A stretch of 64,000 nucleotides of DNA, taken from the NCBI GenBank assembly GCA_907165275.2, contig OU015661.1:813501-877500 (forward strand). The letters run 5' to 3'. Positions within the stretch are counted from its first letter, which is position 1. Every line of letters begins with the position of its first letter. The DNA comes from Zygaena filipendulae (Eukaryota; Arthropoda; Insecta; Lepidoptera; Zygaenidae). The translations under genes were made by a program, and so were the position numbers. Positions 31,831 through 42,029 of this stretch are shown one piece after another. The notes below the pieces were generated by a model. That model saw only the letters and a list, made by a program, of their open reading frames with translations, ran no database searches and was not told the DNA's origin.

Positions 31831-32092
31831 TAGCTGTCCCCCGCGATTTCATCCACGGTAATTTCGGAGTTCCCGCGGAGGTTGAGGGAAAAAAGTACCC
31901 CGACAGTAGTTTACGGTGATTGGCTGTTCCCCGCATTAGTGCCGGAGTTCTCGCGGGAATTCTGGGATAAAAACTATCCTATCTTTCAAGTTGGACCATA
32001 TTATAAATGGTTACAAAGTTTTATCAAAATCCGTTCAGTAGTTTCGGAGTCCATCGCGGACAAACAACGTGACACGTGATTTATATATATTA
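31831..32092 (-). mobile_element. Helitron-like repeat, subfamily D
   Basis: The 3' terminus is mutated (CATAG), followed by hairpin CCGCGATTTCATCCACGG, AAGTTGGACCATATTATAAA, and minus-strand start TCTAATATATATAAATC. Very close to 15,395-15,667. Confidence 0.8.
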
Positions 32093-32572
32093 GATTAAGA
32101 TAAGATTAGATATAGTTTTATGCTGTGAACTAGGAAAAACCTGTTTGTTTTTATTCAGTTTCTTTTTATGTGATTTTAACCTTTTTTTTATTCTTCTACT
32201 CAAAAGGTGATAAATAAAACAATCACTATATCACGTACACCGCTATTTTTTGAACACCACAAATAATTTAGGGGTCAGTCTTTCCCATTAACATACGCAA
32301 AAAACAGTTCTTCCATTAAAAAAAAACTATAAAGTATATCTATTTTACGTACTTCAACGTACAGTAGTTTTTTAATAAATTAATCGGTGATTGATGGCCA
32401 ATTTTGCGGCCAAAGGTACGATGGTAACATTACTATGTATTAAAAAAATATGGCGATGCTGTTTTATCATAACTATACGTTTCGATGTGTACCTTATTTC
32501 AAGGCTCGATATGGCCTTTACGACACCCTATATACATTTTCCTTGTCTTTTGTTAACCTACTATTTCCATAT
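32093..32572. other. AT-rich stretch, no gene seen
   Basis: A 66-codon frame (32,391-32,591) runs into the neighbouring MITE and is not credible. Confidence 0.45.
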
Positions 32573-32808
32573 GGACATAGATAAGCAATAGTGTGTTAAC
32601 CCACACTGGAGAAATTTTGAGTAATTCGTGTTTTAAAAGTAGGAGCACCATTTTGTATCAATATTTTTTATGTTCAATATTTAGTTACATATTTAAGCAA
32701 TGTAATAAGGTAAACACATAATTAGAAAACGTTACTTAACTCTCAATAAATCGTTCTGAACCAATAACTTAATTTTGTGGCTTAACATGTTATTGCTTAT
32801 CTGCGTCC
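32573..32808 (+). mobile_element. MITE family 1, complete reference copy (236 bp)
   Basis: Ends GGACATAGATAAGCAATAGT and ATTGCTTATCTGCGTCC form imperfect terminal inverted repeats, followed inward by TTAACCCACA / TGTGGCTTAACA. Flanks ..CCATAT and ATATAT.. are compatible with a short AT target duplication. Four other copies lie in the window. Confidence 0.85.
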
Positions 32809-32819
32809 ATATATGATTC

Positions 32820-33200
32820 AGTGTTCCCTGCAGTCTTGTGACGGTACACGGTGTTACGAAAATAAAAAAATTGTATCAATTGCCAAACGAAGCATCCCGT
32901 AGTTATACGGACTACGGGCCTCAGCCGAGCTTGAGTGAGGTCCAGTGAATAGTTTCAAAGGCACGGCCGGGCCCGCTACTATTTCGGGGCGCAGGTGCCT
33001 CGGTTGTCCCCGTGACCTTTGATGCCCTTTGTTGGCCGACAAGGTTGAGCCCGTAATGGGGAATAGGTTATAGAATGTCGAACAATAGAGGTTAGAGTTT
33101 TGAGGTTTCGATCGGAACAACTTTTTGCGCTTGCGATGATCGCCCGATGGCTATCTTCCTGGTATTCCTAGACTGAGTCTAGCTACCTGCGTAGCGTCAC
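32820..33200. promoter_or_regulatory. GC-rich unique block
   Basis: It contains CCCGTAG and CTACGGG inverted around 9 bases (32,896-32,918), GGCACGGCCGGGCCCGC and a CTTTGTTGGCCGAC stretch. An 88-codon minus-strand frame is open through the region but has no recognised motif. Regulatory or exon function unproven. Confidence 0.25.
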
Positions 33201-33599
33201 ATCCAGTTTTGGAAGCGATATTATTTTAAAATAAGGATGACTGCGATCAATCTTTGTATCAACAGTAAAAAGATTTACAGACTCACTCGACTGTGTAGCT
33301 GTAGTAATAAATGTAATAGAAATAAGTCTGGTATACCTACTGAATTTAACACCAACCTGCATATTTATAAATCAATTTTTTTAAAGCAACTCAAAAAGTT
33401 TATTACATTTTGTAATATATTTACAAACTTTTTGTGACGAAAATTTCAATTCACCCTGGGTTGATGAAGAATAAAATAAATTATTGCATATTGTTCGAAG
33501 CGTTTTCTTAAGTGGGTAATTTATTTTCTAGCTAGGATACTTATGTCAAGATGTTGTTTGAAATTTAATAAATAGGATAACGAATTTCGTATTGAAACT
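33201..33599. other. AT-rich stretch, no gene seen
   Basis: A 66-codon plus-strand frame (33,237-33,437) has AT-driven composition. No element ends. Confidence 0.45.
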
Positions 33600-34260
33600 C
33601 AGGATCTGTATTTCTAGAATGCGTAAGTACGCGCCGAAGCGATCGAACTTGGTGTTGCGTTGGAAACACACAGCTTCATCTGCGGGCTGCCGAACAAGCT
33701 TCCTTTTAAGCGGAATTAGTCAGTTCCCGAAAAACACGGTCGCCGACCCCGCCGTGTGTAAAACCTAAAGTATTTTAGTAGCAACCAAAAAGAAAAACAA
33801 AATGCACAAATGTTTACATAACACGCCATTTTTTAAAAATAATCTTCATTACCGAAAGGGCTCTCGGAGCGCACACGCAGAAATATTTGGTGTGCCGAGG
33901 CGCGCGTGTGCGTGCACACACACACAGAGACGCTATAAAAATGCCCAATCGGTACATGTCGCACCACTACAATGAAGGGACGACGTAAGTCGCATACAAG
34001 TGCATAATTCGGCCGAGATGCAAAAAAAAAATATTTGGCAATGCGGCCCCTACGCGCCAGCCAGTCGCCCGCCCGCCTGGGTTAGGTTAGGTTAGATTTT
34101 TTGGCTCAAAACGCTCGTCGCCGATTTTTGTTGGAAACAAATTTTTCTTAGTTCACATCAATAGGAAGTCATGTCCTTCCTGCAACTTTATTAGCCGTTC
34201 AGTGCGTCGCGATTTTTTGTCTAAAGTACTCGGGATGCGCGCCCGCTCTCGCGCCAATAA
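33600..34260 (+). promoter_or_regulatory. Candidate TATA promoter with short first exon
   Basis: TATAAAA at 33,934-33,940 in a CpG-rich repeat-free block; the expected start lies near 33,965. A strict splice donor GTAAGT follows at 33,985-33,990. Between them lies ATG AAG GGA CGA C (ATG at 33,972), which would be a tiny first exon if coding, but a non-coding RNA start is equally possible. GCCATTTTT lies upstream at 33,825 and (TTAGG)3 downstream at 34,082. No acceptor or downstream exon could be assigned. Confidence 0.35.
34082..34095 (+). repeat. Short interstitial (TTAGG)n tract
   Basis: Nearly three units of TTAGG, the canonical insect (and lepidopteran) telomere repeat, in a CpG-rich block. 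Too short to show telomere origin. Confidence 0.7.
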
Positions 34261-34299
34261 ACTCGCCACTTAGATTTTAGTAGACGCATACTATTCACA

Positions 34300-34600
34300 A
34301 ATGACTTCTATTATATTCAATTAACGGGCATTTACGGGCGTTTTGATCGAACATTGCGGGGCGGATGAAGTTGTTTCGATATATAAGAAGTTGTATTTGA
34401 AAAAATATGCCACTGCAATTTCTAGACTGTATTCTACAAAAAGACTGTGGTGCCCTGCTGTGACGTGTTGTGGTTTTTTTTTGATAATTTTCGAATATCG
34501 AACTTTTTTGTTGGACTTTTCCGTGTTTTTGGTTTTCCACTTCTTTTTGGTGAGTTGTTTTTGTTTTTATTTAATTTTTATTTACATTTTCACTTAAGCA
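34300..34600 (+). promoter_or_regulatory. Possible exon-like block ending in splice donor
   Basis: The unique sequence ends TTTTTG|GTGAGT (donor at 34,550-34,555). Upstream is ACATTGCGGGGCGGATG. Both strands are open for about 80 codons without recognisable product. Exon status is conjecture. Confidence 0.2.
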
Positions 34601-34959
34601 TATTTTTTTAACACATTTTGTCGCTTTTATTTACTAAAAATAATATAAAACAGTAAGTAATTTAACTTAAATAAATTATAATTAGGTTTTTTTTTTGTAA
34701 TGTAAAAGGAATGAAATCGCACTGTGGTAGGTATTTAAAAATGAAAATACAAAAAGAAAAATCTTATAAAAAATAATTAAAATATTAACTGAGATTTTAT
34801 ACTTACTTAAAAAATACTACATTAATATACCTATGAAATAAAATAAACAAGAATTTACATCGAAATTTTATCACTTTTGTAATATTATACAACATACCAT
34901 ACTATTTTCAAAATTCCCACTGTTTTTATTTTGATAAATAAATTAAGACAACGCCTAGT

Positions 34960-35160
34960 CTAGACATAGCCAGTTAGCCACATAGGGCGCAAGGACACGT
35001 CGCGTCGAGCAGTGACGTCAGCAACACTAGGCACGAGAAAGTCGGCCATCTTGATTTTGCAGTTCTTTTTTTGAAGCCTACAAAGTACGCAAGCGCACGA
35101 ACGGCATACTGGAATACTTAGAAATTCCAACATGATCGAGGAAATTCCAAACATTTTGTG
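34960..35160. promoter_or_regulatory. Unique block with CRE and YY1/Pho sites
   Basis: TGACGTCA at 35,013-35,020 and GCCATCTTG at 35,045-35,053 lie 25 bp apart in CpG-richer sequence. This pairing is common in promoters; start site and direction are unknown. Confidence 0.3.
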
Positions 35161-35478
35161 ATGAAGTAGATAACTTTTATTGAATTTCTACTGAATTATT
35201 TTTAGATTTAAAAATTGGACTACAAAACTCTTAATATAATACTGAAAGCTCCCAAATTTTTTTTTTCATAAATATCGATAAATAGTAAGTAGTAGGCACA
35301 AATTACTAATAGAGTAACTACTAATAACAATACATTATTGCATCTATTGTCTTTGGTTCATATTACGTGTACGTATTAACAGTTTAACTTAATATTTAAA
35401 TAAGCAAGAGACAATTTACTTACAACATTTGAAAACGGCCTAATGCTAGCTCAAAATTTTTTTAAAAAGAAAAAACTT

Positions 35479-35524
35479 TTTATTTGAGGATCGTAATATC
35501 TTTATATTACGATCCTCAAATAAA
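35479..35524. other. Perfect 21-bp-arm hairpin, 4-nt loop
   Basis: The left arm 35,479-35,499 (ending GGATCGTAATAT) is exactly inverted at 35,504-35,524. Flanking A/T runs (AACTTTTT / AAAGTAAAAAG) extend it imperfectly. No transposon terminus or T-run of a bacterial terminator applies here. Function unknown. Confidence 0.85.
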
Positions 35525-35937
35525 GTAAAAAGCAGAAGCAATCGTGGAAAAGCGAAAAAATCTAGTGATTATTTGCTCAGTGTTGTCAAGGATAAAAAGT
35601 CCTACAATATAGGCAAAGCGTTGAATAAATTTGTACAACAAAGATTTTCACTGAGCAGGCACTTAACTATACTAGTAAATAGTGAACTCTAAGTATCACC
35701 AGCTTTATATGAGACTTTTCATGAGTTAAAGCGTTCCGCGGGTGATTCAAACTCGTTCGCTAAAGTTTCGGAATGTCAGGGAATCATTCCTTCGACAATT
35801 TTCATGTGCAATTTTCATGTTCTCTTGAATTTGTACTGATGATGAAAAAAATTATCAAATTTAATTTATAAATTTTCTTGAACAAAAGATTCTGTAAAAT
35901 CTCTGTTTTTTTCTTTAGAAATAAAGTCTCGTATGCA
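35525..35937. other. Non-genic stretch
   Basis: Unique AT-rich sequence without frame or repeat terminus. A tandem CAATTTTCATGT duplication lies at about 35,796-35,820. Confidence 0.45.
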
Positions 35938-36075
35938 CTGTCATTTTATTTTATTTGTTTATTTATTATTTTTGCACAAGAGGTAAAAATGGCAAACTTA
36001 ATGCCTTGCGGTATTCTCTAACAGTTAATCATTGGGTTGACAGAGAGATATAAAGGAAGGGTTGTGCAACCAACG
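35938..36075 (-). repeat. Non-LTR retrotransposon 3' tail
   Basis: TTTATTTATTATTTTTGCAC, then AATGCCTTGCGGTATTCTCT and TTGACAGAGAG. In reverse this is a LINE 3' UTR style ..GCATTAAG..AATAAATAAA tail like 51,958-52,142. Confidence 0.55.
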
Positions 36076-36162
36076 GAAAATCGAAAAATTATTAGTCACT
36101 AGAAGTCACTGTCACTGAAGTGTTTTTTCATTCATTTCAAACTTTTACATTTATAATAGATA

Positions 36163-36362
36163 CGAGCTGTGCCCCGCGGTTTCACCCGCGGTAATTTCGG
36201 AGTTTCTGTGGGAATTCCGGGATAAAAAGTACCCTATATCCTTCTCTGTACCCCTGATAACGTGCATGCCAAATTTCATCCAAATCCGTTCAGATGTTTT
36301 TGCGTGATTGAGTAACAAACATTCAAACATCCACACTTTCACATTTATAATATTAGTAGGAT
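36163..36362 (-). mobile_element. Helitron-like repeat, subfamily A
   Basis: Terminus mutated to CGAG, perfect CCGCGGTTTCACCCGCGG hairpin, minus-strand start TCCTACTAATATTATAAATG. A further 5' remnant (TTTACATTTATAATAGA, 36,144-36,160) abuts its 3' end, so a second copy was once in tandem. Confidence 0.8.
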
Positions 36363-36679
36363 AGTAGGATTCCACTAAAGTAATCGTAAGACTAGATATT
36401 GTTGCCCTCTACCTGCAATTTTATTCGTTTTTTTTATCCAATTAGTGTATAGAATACCTAATTAAAACTAGGAACCATTTATCAAAACCCATTCTTAGTC
36501 TTTACTCTGTAAAGAAAAACCACCTATTGCCCAAATTTCATGTTTATAGCTTTAATATTTTTGACATAGATTTGTAGATTAGATAAGTGGCCACAGATAA
36601 ATATTATTAAGTTAAATTACAATAAGCTTTTTTACAATACAGTTGACAATTTGGAACTACTAGTACATATTATTACGAT

Positions 36680-36970
36680 TAAAGATTAAATTATTATGAA
36701 CAAGACAACGGCGGCGCCAGAACTCTTCCAGAACCGCGGGCTAGAACTAAATTATTAGATATCATATAACTAGTTTGAACCGCTCAGAGGAAAAATGCCG
36801 GATAGATACAGTTCCAAAAACTTGGTGACAGTCAACAGCATACCTACTAAGCTGTCTACTCCTCAATGGGATCATAAAGCGTAAAAAAGTGTTGGCGAGA
36901 GGAAGCTGCGACGGGTGCACGCGCTTGCTGCTGCAGCTTCTACCCGCCATTTTGTGCTCCACGAGCAGGT
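36680..36970. promoter_or_regulatory. CpG-rich unique island with YY1/Pho site
   Basis: ACGGCGGCGCCAGAACTC and ACCGCGGGCTAG, then GAAGCTGC (36,902) and its inverse GCAGCTTC (36,933), and GCCATTTTG at 36,946-36,954. Repeat-free; regulatory by inference. Confidence 0.3.
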
Positions 36971-37360
36971 AACTGGTTCCCGCAAGAGAACCACGTATTC
37001 TAGACTCTAGTTAAGGGAGCCAACGTCATCTACGGCGATGCCAATTCGTTTATGGGATTATTTCTCAATCCCCAAATGAATTTTCTCTGACGAATTTTGA
37101 TATTTTCTCTACAAAAAGTTACTAGGTATATAAAGTTTATTCGCCGGTAGAGACATAAATTATTATTATAACTGTTGAATTATTGGCAGAATTATTACGA
37201 TACCGCGCGAAAGAAGCACTACTGATTGTAATATAGATGAAATGGCATGAGATTAAATATACATAGATGAATAAAAAGATGTGATGATGCCTGCGGGTTT
37301 ACCTACATAAGCAGAGTTCCTCCGAGAACTCCCTAGTCATATTGAATTAGGGCCCTAGGC

Positions 37361-37530
37361 TCGCTGATTTGACTCGTTATGATTCAACTCAAAAACTATT
37401 GGACCGATTTCAAAAATTCTTTCACCATTATAAAGCTACATTATTCCTCAGTAACATAGGCGATATTGTAATCGAGAATTCCCGCCTGAACTCCGAAATT
37501 ACCGCGGGTGAAACTGCGGAGAACAGCTAG
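37361..37530 (+). mobile_element. Helitron-like repeat, subfamily B
   Basis: GATTCAACTCAAAAACTATT GGACC block, CCGCGGGTGAAACTGCGG hairpin with one mismatch, CTAG at 37,527-37,530. The 5' end is replaced by unrelated sequence. Confidence 0.7.
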
Positions 37531-38520
37531 TATGTCTATAGACAGACAGGTACCGTACCTAATATAGTCGTATGTCGCAGTGTCCTACGTCTAAAATAAT
37601 GCAGCTAGACATCTGATGACCTTCAGGAGCGGGGTCAACGAACTCCCACAATAGCTTGTTTATGATGATTGTATAATAGATAATATGCAGCCGTAGAATA
37701 TGTTATTGCGCCGGTGTTTCTTATACCTAACGACGCCACGTCGTGCTTACGAAACGTCCAATAGACTTTGTGGTTAAAAGTTGCATGATATGACAAAAGA
37801 TTACAAATAACAGTCATAATCTTCTTCATGTTGATATTAAAAAAAAACTTTATGAACTATAAAACAAAACCGTTAACCGTACCTACAGCTGTATGTTTAT
37901 GTATCTACGTCTTCTAAACTATACAACGGACTTTAATATAGTTTACAGAACTTCTTCCGGAATTCGCTGGGGTATCCCGAAATTCATGCCTTTATAATAA
38001 CAACTGAAAACACACATCTATTGATGCTACATTATGCTAATGTGGAATGTAGTCATGGAAACTAAACAGATCTAACGTAATTACATTTGTTTGTCTGCCC
38101 GAAGTGAATGCAGAACCTCCTCCTTCTGAAAGTCGGTTAAAAAGGAGATGCATGTATACTTGAATCAAAGAACTATCATAAAAGTCATTAGCTTTCAATA
38201 AAAAAAATCCAATGAACTAGTCAGTATTCTCAATGCCAACAAAAAAAACCTAGAATCCACCTCAATCACAGCGATACCAAGACAACATGAACCGGTGTAG
38301 CGTGTTATAGAAGCAAAGCGGCACTCGAAGTGAGGTTGTCCTAGGTTCGAAGCTGACTTCCGTAATCAAACGCGAGCGGCTGAAGGCCGCCGAGTTCGGA
38401 ACCGCACCTTGCGAGCTTCGATGGGCAGTACCATTTAGCTTAGAGCCTCGTTCACATAATTAGGTATGCGGTATACGCATAGATCTCTATTTAGCTTAGA
38501 CTAAATATTCACTATCAAGA
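37531..38520. other. Non-genic stretch with repeat fragments
   Basis: A decayed subfamily-E Helitron piece (about 37,850-37,990), an AACCTCCTCCTTCTGAAAGT..CGGTT fragment (38,098-38,135) and a GC-richer patch at 38,330-38,420 with a B-box-like GGTTCGAAGC. No gene is supported. Confidence 0.4.
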
Positions 38521-38539
38521 TCCCTACTAATATTATAAA

Positions 38540-38766
38540 CTAGTTGTGCCCCGCGGTTTCACCCGCGTTAATTTCAGAATTCCCGCGGGAATTCCGGGAT
38601 AAAAAGTACCCTATGTATCAAATTAATGTATAAGCTATATTATTGTAAAGTTTCATTTAAATCCATCCAGTAGTTTTTGCGTGAAAGAGTAACAAACATC
38701 CGTCCATCCATCCATCCATCCATCCATCCATACATTCTTACAAACTTTCGCGTTTATAATATTAGT
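38540..38766 (-). mobile_element. Helitron-like repeat with (ATGG)n
   Basis: CTAG at 38,540, hairpin CCGCGGTTTCACCCGCG, internal (CATC)n run at 38,699-38,731. Nearly identical subfamily member at 48,452-48,670. An orphan 5' motif (CTACTAATATTATAAA, 38,523) abuts its terminus. Confidence 0.8.
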
Positions 38767-38999
38767 AGAAAAGTAGGATGTGAAAGTAACTCTGTCTGTC
38801 TGTCTGTTACGCTTTGACGCCCGATCGTCATGAAATTTTGCATGCACGTTGTCATGGGTGCAGAAAAGGACCATCAGGCCACTTGATACCACAGTACCAC
38901 TTGCCCGTTTGCCCTTTATAACATAAAAAAGGGTACTTTTTCCCCGGATCGCGTGAGAACGCCGATATTAACGCGGGTGAAACCGCTGTGAACAGCTAG
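38767..38999 (+). mobile_element. Helitron-like repeat, subfamily A, with nested fragment
   Basis: GTAGGATGTGAAAGTAACTC start, (TCTG)n, ACGCGGGTGAAACCGC and CTAG at 38,996-38,999. About 55 bases (GGCCACTTGATACC.., 38,878-38,933) interrupt it. It is joined 5' to 5' with the preceding minus-strand copy. Confidence 0.7.
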
Positions 39000-39248
39000 T
39001 GTAAAATATGAATACGGGCGAAACAGTGTGAGAGGGATGAAGCACTGGGGCGGCCAGTATTGTCTCTTCTAGGATTGGGATTAGCCCACGTCACAGGGTT
39101 GTGATCAACGAATTTGTGTTGCACTACGCATTTGTTAGAACTAAAATTTAGAAGTCAGATATTGGGCGCACAGTCGTTTTCCTAAACAGTGGTACATGTT
39201 TACTGCATGGGTATTTGCTGCCGCTATGAATAGCCATTTATACTTAAA

Positions 39249-39457
39249 CTAGCTGTCCCACGCGGTTTCACCCGCGCTAATTTCGGAGTTTCCGCGGAAA
39301 TTCCGGATTACAATATAGCTTATATTACTCAGGAATAATGTAGCTTTCTAATGGTGAAGGAATTTTTGAAATCGGTCCAGTAGTTTTTGAGTTGAATCAT
39401 AACAAACAAACAAACAAACAAAAAATCAAATCTTTCCTCTTTATAATATTATTATAG
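39249..39457 (-). mobile_element. Helitron-like repeat, subfamily B
   Basis: CTAG at 39,249, hairpin CGCGGTTTCACCCGCG, GGATTACAATATAGCTTAT block, (CAAA)n, minus-strand start ATAATATTATAAAGAGG. Best copy of the subfamily. Confidence 0.8.
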
Positions 39458-39652
39458 GTAGATATACCGGCCCATAAATGGCGTAATTTGTATGACAATA
39501 CTCGTTATTCCCTTGGATTATCGCTACCGACACTGGCGGCGGATACTCCACAGAGGCTGTTTGATTTAAGGTATCTACCGATCTATGATAAAAGATTTAA
39601 CAAATTCAATAATTACATTGTACTGAAATATGGGCCAGGGCTGGTTTTCTAG
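39458..39652 (+). CDS. Coding-like open frame without start, unknown product
   Basis: Starting right after the Helitron and ending at TAG (39,650-39,652) there is a 64-codon frame with no internal stop. It begins VDIPAHKWRNLYDNTRYSLG and ends NYIVLKYGPGLVF. Composition (charged and aromatic mix, few low-complexity runs) looks more protein-like than other frames here. There is no ATG at its head, so it would be a terminal exon (the preceding TTATTATAG could act as acceptor) or a truncated pseudogene cut by the Helitron. I recognise no family. Confidence 0.25.
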   Translation, partial: VDIPAHKWRNLYDNTRYSLGLSLPTLAADTPQRLFDLRYLPIYDKRFNKFNNYIVLKYGPGLVF

Positions 39653-39915
39653 TAAATTATCGTCAACATAAAGTGCATCCGATACACACGCCCAGTACCG
39701 CCTCATTCATAACACTTTCCCTTTAATAACAAACTGGCAAAGGTCGACTATTGAGAAAACAAAAGAGAGGCTACTCGTACAAGCGGCTGGCTCACTCGCT
39801 CGCTAGCTGGCCCTATGCAAAGCTGCGCGCCAAGGTTGTCTCGGCGCGTCATAGCGTCACAGCAACAAGACAGCTATTTGTGCATACCATACTGATGCGT
39901 TTTCCTTGTTTGAAA
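39653..39915. other. Unique stretch, no gene assigned
   Basis: CpG-richer towards 39,790-39,860 (GCTCGCTAGCTGGCCC, AAGCTGCGCGCCAAGG). A 71-codon frame (39,751-39,966) runs into a Helitron. It could be 3' UTR if the upstream frame is real. Confidence 0.3.
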
Positions 39916-40103
39916 CTAGCTGTACCCCGCGTCTTCGCCCGGGTAAATTTTGAGATCTGCTCGTAATTCCGGGATGGAAAGTATCGTATGTGTTATTCCT
40001 GATTATATTCTATCCGTGTGCCGAATGTCGTTTAAATCTGTTCAGCCGTTTACGTGTGATCGAGTAACAAATATTCAAACATTTATACGTACAAATATCT
40101 AAA
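39916..40103 (-). mobile_element. Helitron-like repeat, subfamily A, diverged
   Basis: CTAG at 39,916, CCCCGCGTCTTCGCCCGGG hairpin variant, TTCAGCCGTTTACGTGTGAT block. The 5' end is eroded. Confidence 0.65.
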
Positions 40104-40139
40104 GATAGCAAGTGTGCTGTAAAATAAATTTAGTTACTA

Positions 40140-40322
40140 CTAGCCGTTTCCTGTAATTTCGGAGTTTCCGCGGGAATTTCGCAATAAAAACTACCCTATG
40201 TCCTTCTGTGTGCCTCTGACAACGTTTATGCAAAATTTCATGATGATAGATTGAGCAGTCAATGCGTTAAAGCGTAACAGACAGACAGACAGAGTTACTT
40301 TCGCATTTATAATATTAGTAAG
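40140..40322 (-). mobile_element. Helitron-like repeat, subfamily A
   Basis: CTAG at 40,140, hairpin deleted, CCCTATGTCCTTCTGTGTGC, (CAGA)n, minus-strand start TACTAATATTATAAATGCG. Confidence 0.7.
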
Positions 40323-40559
40323 GATCTCCATGCAAGACACATTTATGAAAATGAATTCGGTTCCAATTGAAAAGATTTTGTATAAACATTACAATCAATA
40401 TACCACTACTCCAACTACATATTTTCTACTCTCGTTTCTAAAAAGATTACTCTTAAACGCCCCGTGGAAAATAGGATAAGAAGAGAGAGTTTTTGGTTTT
40501 GTGTAAATAAATCATTATTTCCATTTTATAGCATCAAGGCTATGGTGGGTAAAGCATAA

Positions 40560-40740
40560 CCAATAATATCTAGTGCGTGTTGTCTGTGCGTACTCGTATA
40601 TCGGGGTCAAGGCGTTTGTGCAACTTTCAAAACGCACCACGCCTCCCCCCGCAGCAGCGCCCCCCCACCTCGGGGCATCCTTGAAGAGCGGGCACTCTTT
40701 GTTATTTATAGTGCATGTTTACGTTGTAACTTAAGGTGGC
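40560..40740. promoter_or_regulatory. CpG/C-rich unique island
   Basis: ACCACGCCTCCCCCCGCAGC and GCGCCCCCCCACCTCGGGGC give KLF/Sp-like CACGCCTCCCC motifs in repeat-free DNA. CTTTGTTATTTATAG follows. Enhancer or promoter candidate only. Confidence 0.3.
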
Positions 40741-41047
40741 ATGTAAATATTTCAGGTTTAAAGCTCAGTTCCGAACGAAAAGATAGAGTATGTGGAGTTT
40801 TGATAACAATATTAGGTATATTTTAACATGAATGTCTTTAACATTCCTTGTATTTAAATATATCTGTTCCGTTGAGTAAACTCCAGTATTCCCGAGGGGA
40901 AAAGTATCCCTTACTACTCGGGGATACTATATGGCTTCCTATTGGGGAATAAATTTTAAGAATTGGTTCAATTACCCCCAACATCCAAACTTATAAACTT
41001 TCAAATTTTACCTCTCTATAATACTGATTTTTATGTAGATTATATCT
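40741..41047. other. Decayed Helitron-like sequence
   Basis: TATTCCCGAGGGGAAAAG and the AACTTATAAACTTTCAAATT region recall minus-strand Helitrons, but no hairpin or CTAG remains. A similar decayed piece is at 59,545-59,670. Confidence 0.4.
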
Positions 41048-41251
41048 GGACACCAATAAGTAAATTATTTTATTGTTTATTGTGAGTTGTAGAACGTTTT
41101 TCAATGATGTGTTTACCTTATATTGTTTAAATACCAGCAAAATGTTCAACATAAAAAAATGTAAACAATAAAAATGACGCTATAATTTTAAAACACGATT
41201 AATTGCTGAAAATATCTTCAGTGTGGGTTAACACACTTGCTTAGCTATGTC
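41048..41251 (-). mobile_element. MITE family 1
   Basis: GGACACCAATAAGTAAATTA at one end and GTGTGGGTTAACACACTTGC towards the other. The internal sequence aligns in reverse with 32,573-32,808 with many substitutions, so it is an older copy. Confidence 0.7.
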
Positions 41252-41275
41252 TATCTATATAATAACTAGCCGTCC

Positions 41276-41496
41276 TGCGCGATTTCATCCGCGGTAATTT
41301 CGGAGTTCCCGCGGAGATTGCGGGAAAAAAGTACTCTATGTCCTTCAGTTCCCGAGGGAATTCCGGGATAAAAACTATCCTATCTTTTTAGTTGGACCAT
41401 ATTATAAACGGTTGCAAAATTTTATCAAAATCCGTTCAGTAGTTTCGGAGTCCATCGCGGACAAACAACGTGACATGTGATTTATATATATATTAG
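41276..41496 (-). mobile_element. Helitron-like repeat, subfamily D
   Basis: CTAG at 41,276, CGCGATTTCATCCGCGG hairpin, TTTAGTTGGACCATATTATA, minus-strand start TCTAATATATATATAAATC. Confidence 0.8.
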
Positions 41497-41504
41497 ATTA
41501 CATA

Positions 41505-41682
41505 AAAATAAATCCCTATTTCCCTTGGTCACGGCATCACGCGTGAACGGCTGGACCAATCACCATTTTCTGCATAGGTATACGTTGTCGGGGGTACAGA
41601 GAACATAGCGTAGGTACTTTTTATCCCGGAATTCCCGCGGAAACTCTGAAATTGACGCGGGTGAAACCACGGAGACGGCTAG
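41505..41682 (+). mobile_element. Helitron-like repeat
   Basis: It shares TAAATCCCTATTTCCCTTGG with 11,705. The 3' end GACGCGGGTGAAACCACGG precedes CTAG at 41,679-41,682. Only a few bases from the preceding inverse copy. Confidence 0.7.
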
Positions 41683-41779
41683 TTTGAAATAATTAACAAT
41701 CAGCTATACAATTCTGAAGTTGACAAATTGAAAATATCCTATTTGAGGTCAGTCAAAAGGGAATACATGGGGCACTCAT

Positions 41780-41920
41780 AACTTTAATGACGTCATTAAC
41801 ACTGGTCAGACGTATTGAACACGTCATCATTAAAATAAAACGGTCAATAAAACACATAATTCACCGTTATTATCGTCCACACGTCGTCCCTAGCTGCGTA
41901 TCAAATTGACGTCACACGCA
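41780..41920. promoter_or_regulatory. Paired CRE sites
   Basis: A 16-bp perfect palindrome TTAATGACGTCATTAA (41,784-41,799) and a second TGACGTCA (41,907-41,914) lie 120 bp apart in repeat-free sequence. These octamers are bound by CREB/ATF bZIP proteins; activity is inferred. Confidence 0.35.
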
Positions 41921-42029
41921 CGTTTCTACTTTTTATAATGCTTCAATTGGAGGTAGTCACATTTTTTTTATAATACTAGCTAAAGTCTGCGCTTTCACTC
42001 TAGTGGATTAAGAGTTTCTCACCGGCAAC

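Noticed and set aside
38300..38440. tRNA-like B-box GGTTCGAAGC
   Set aside because: No other tRNA element nearby and no SINE body match.
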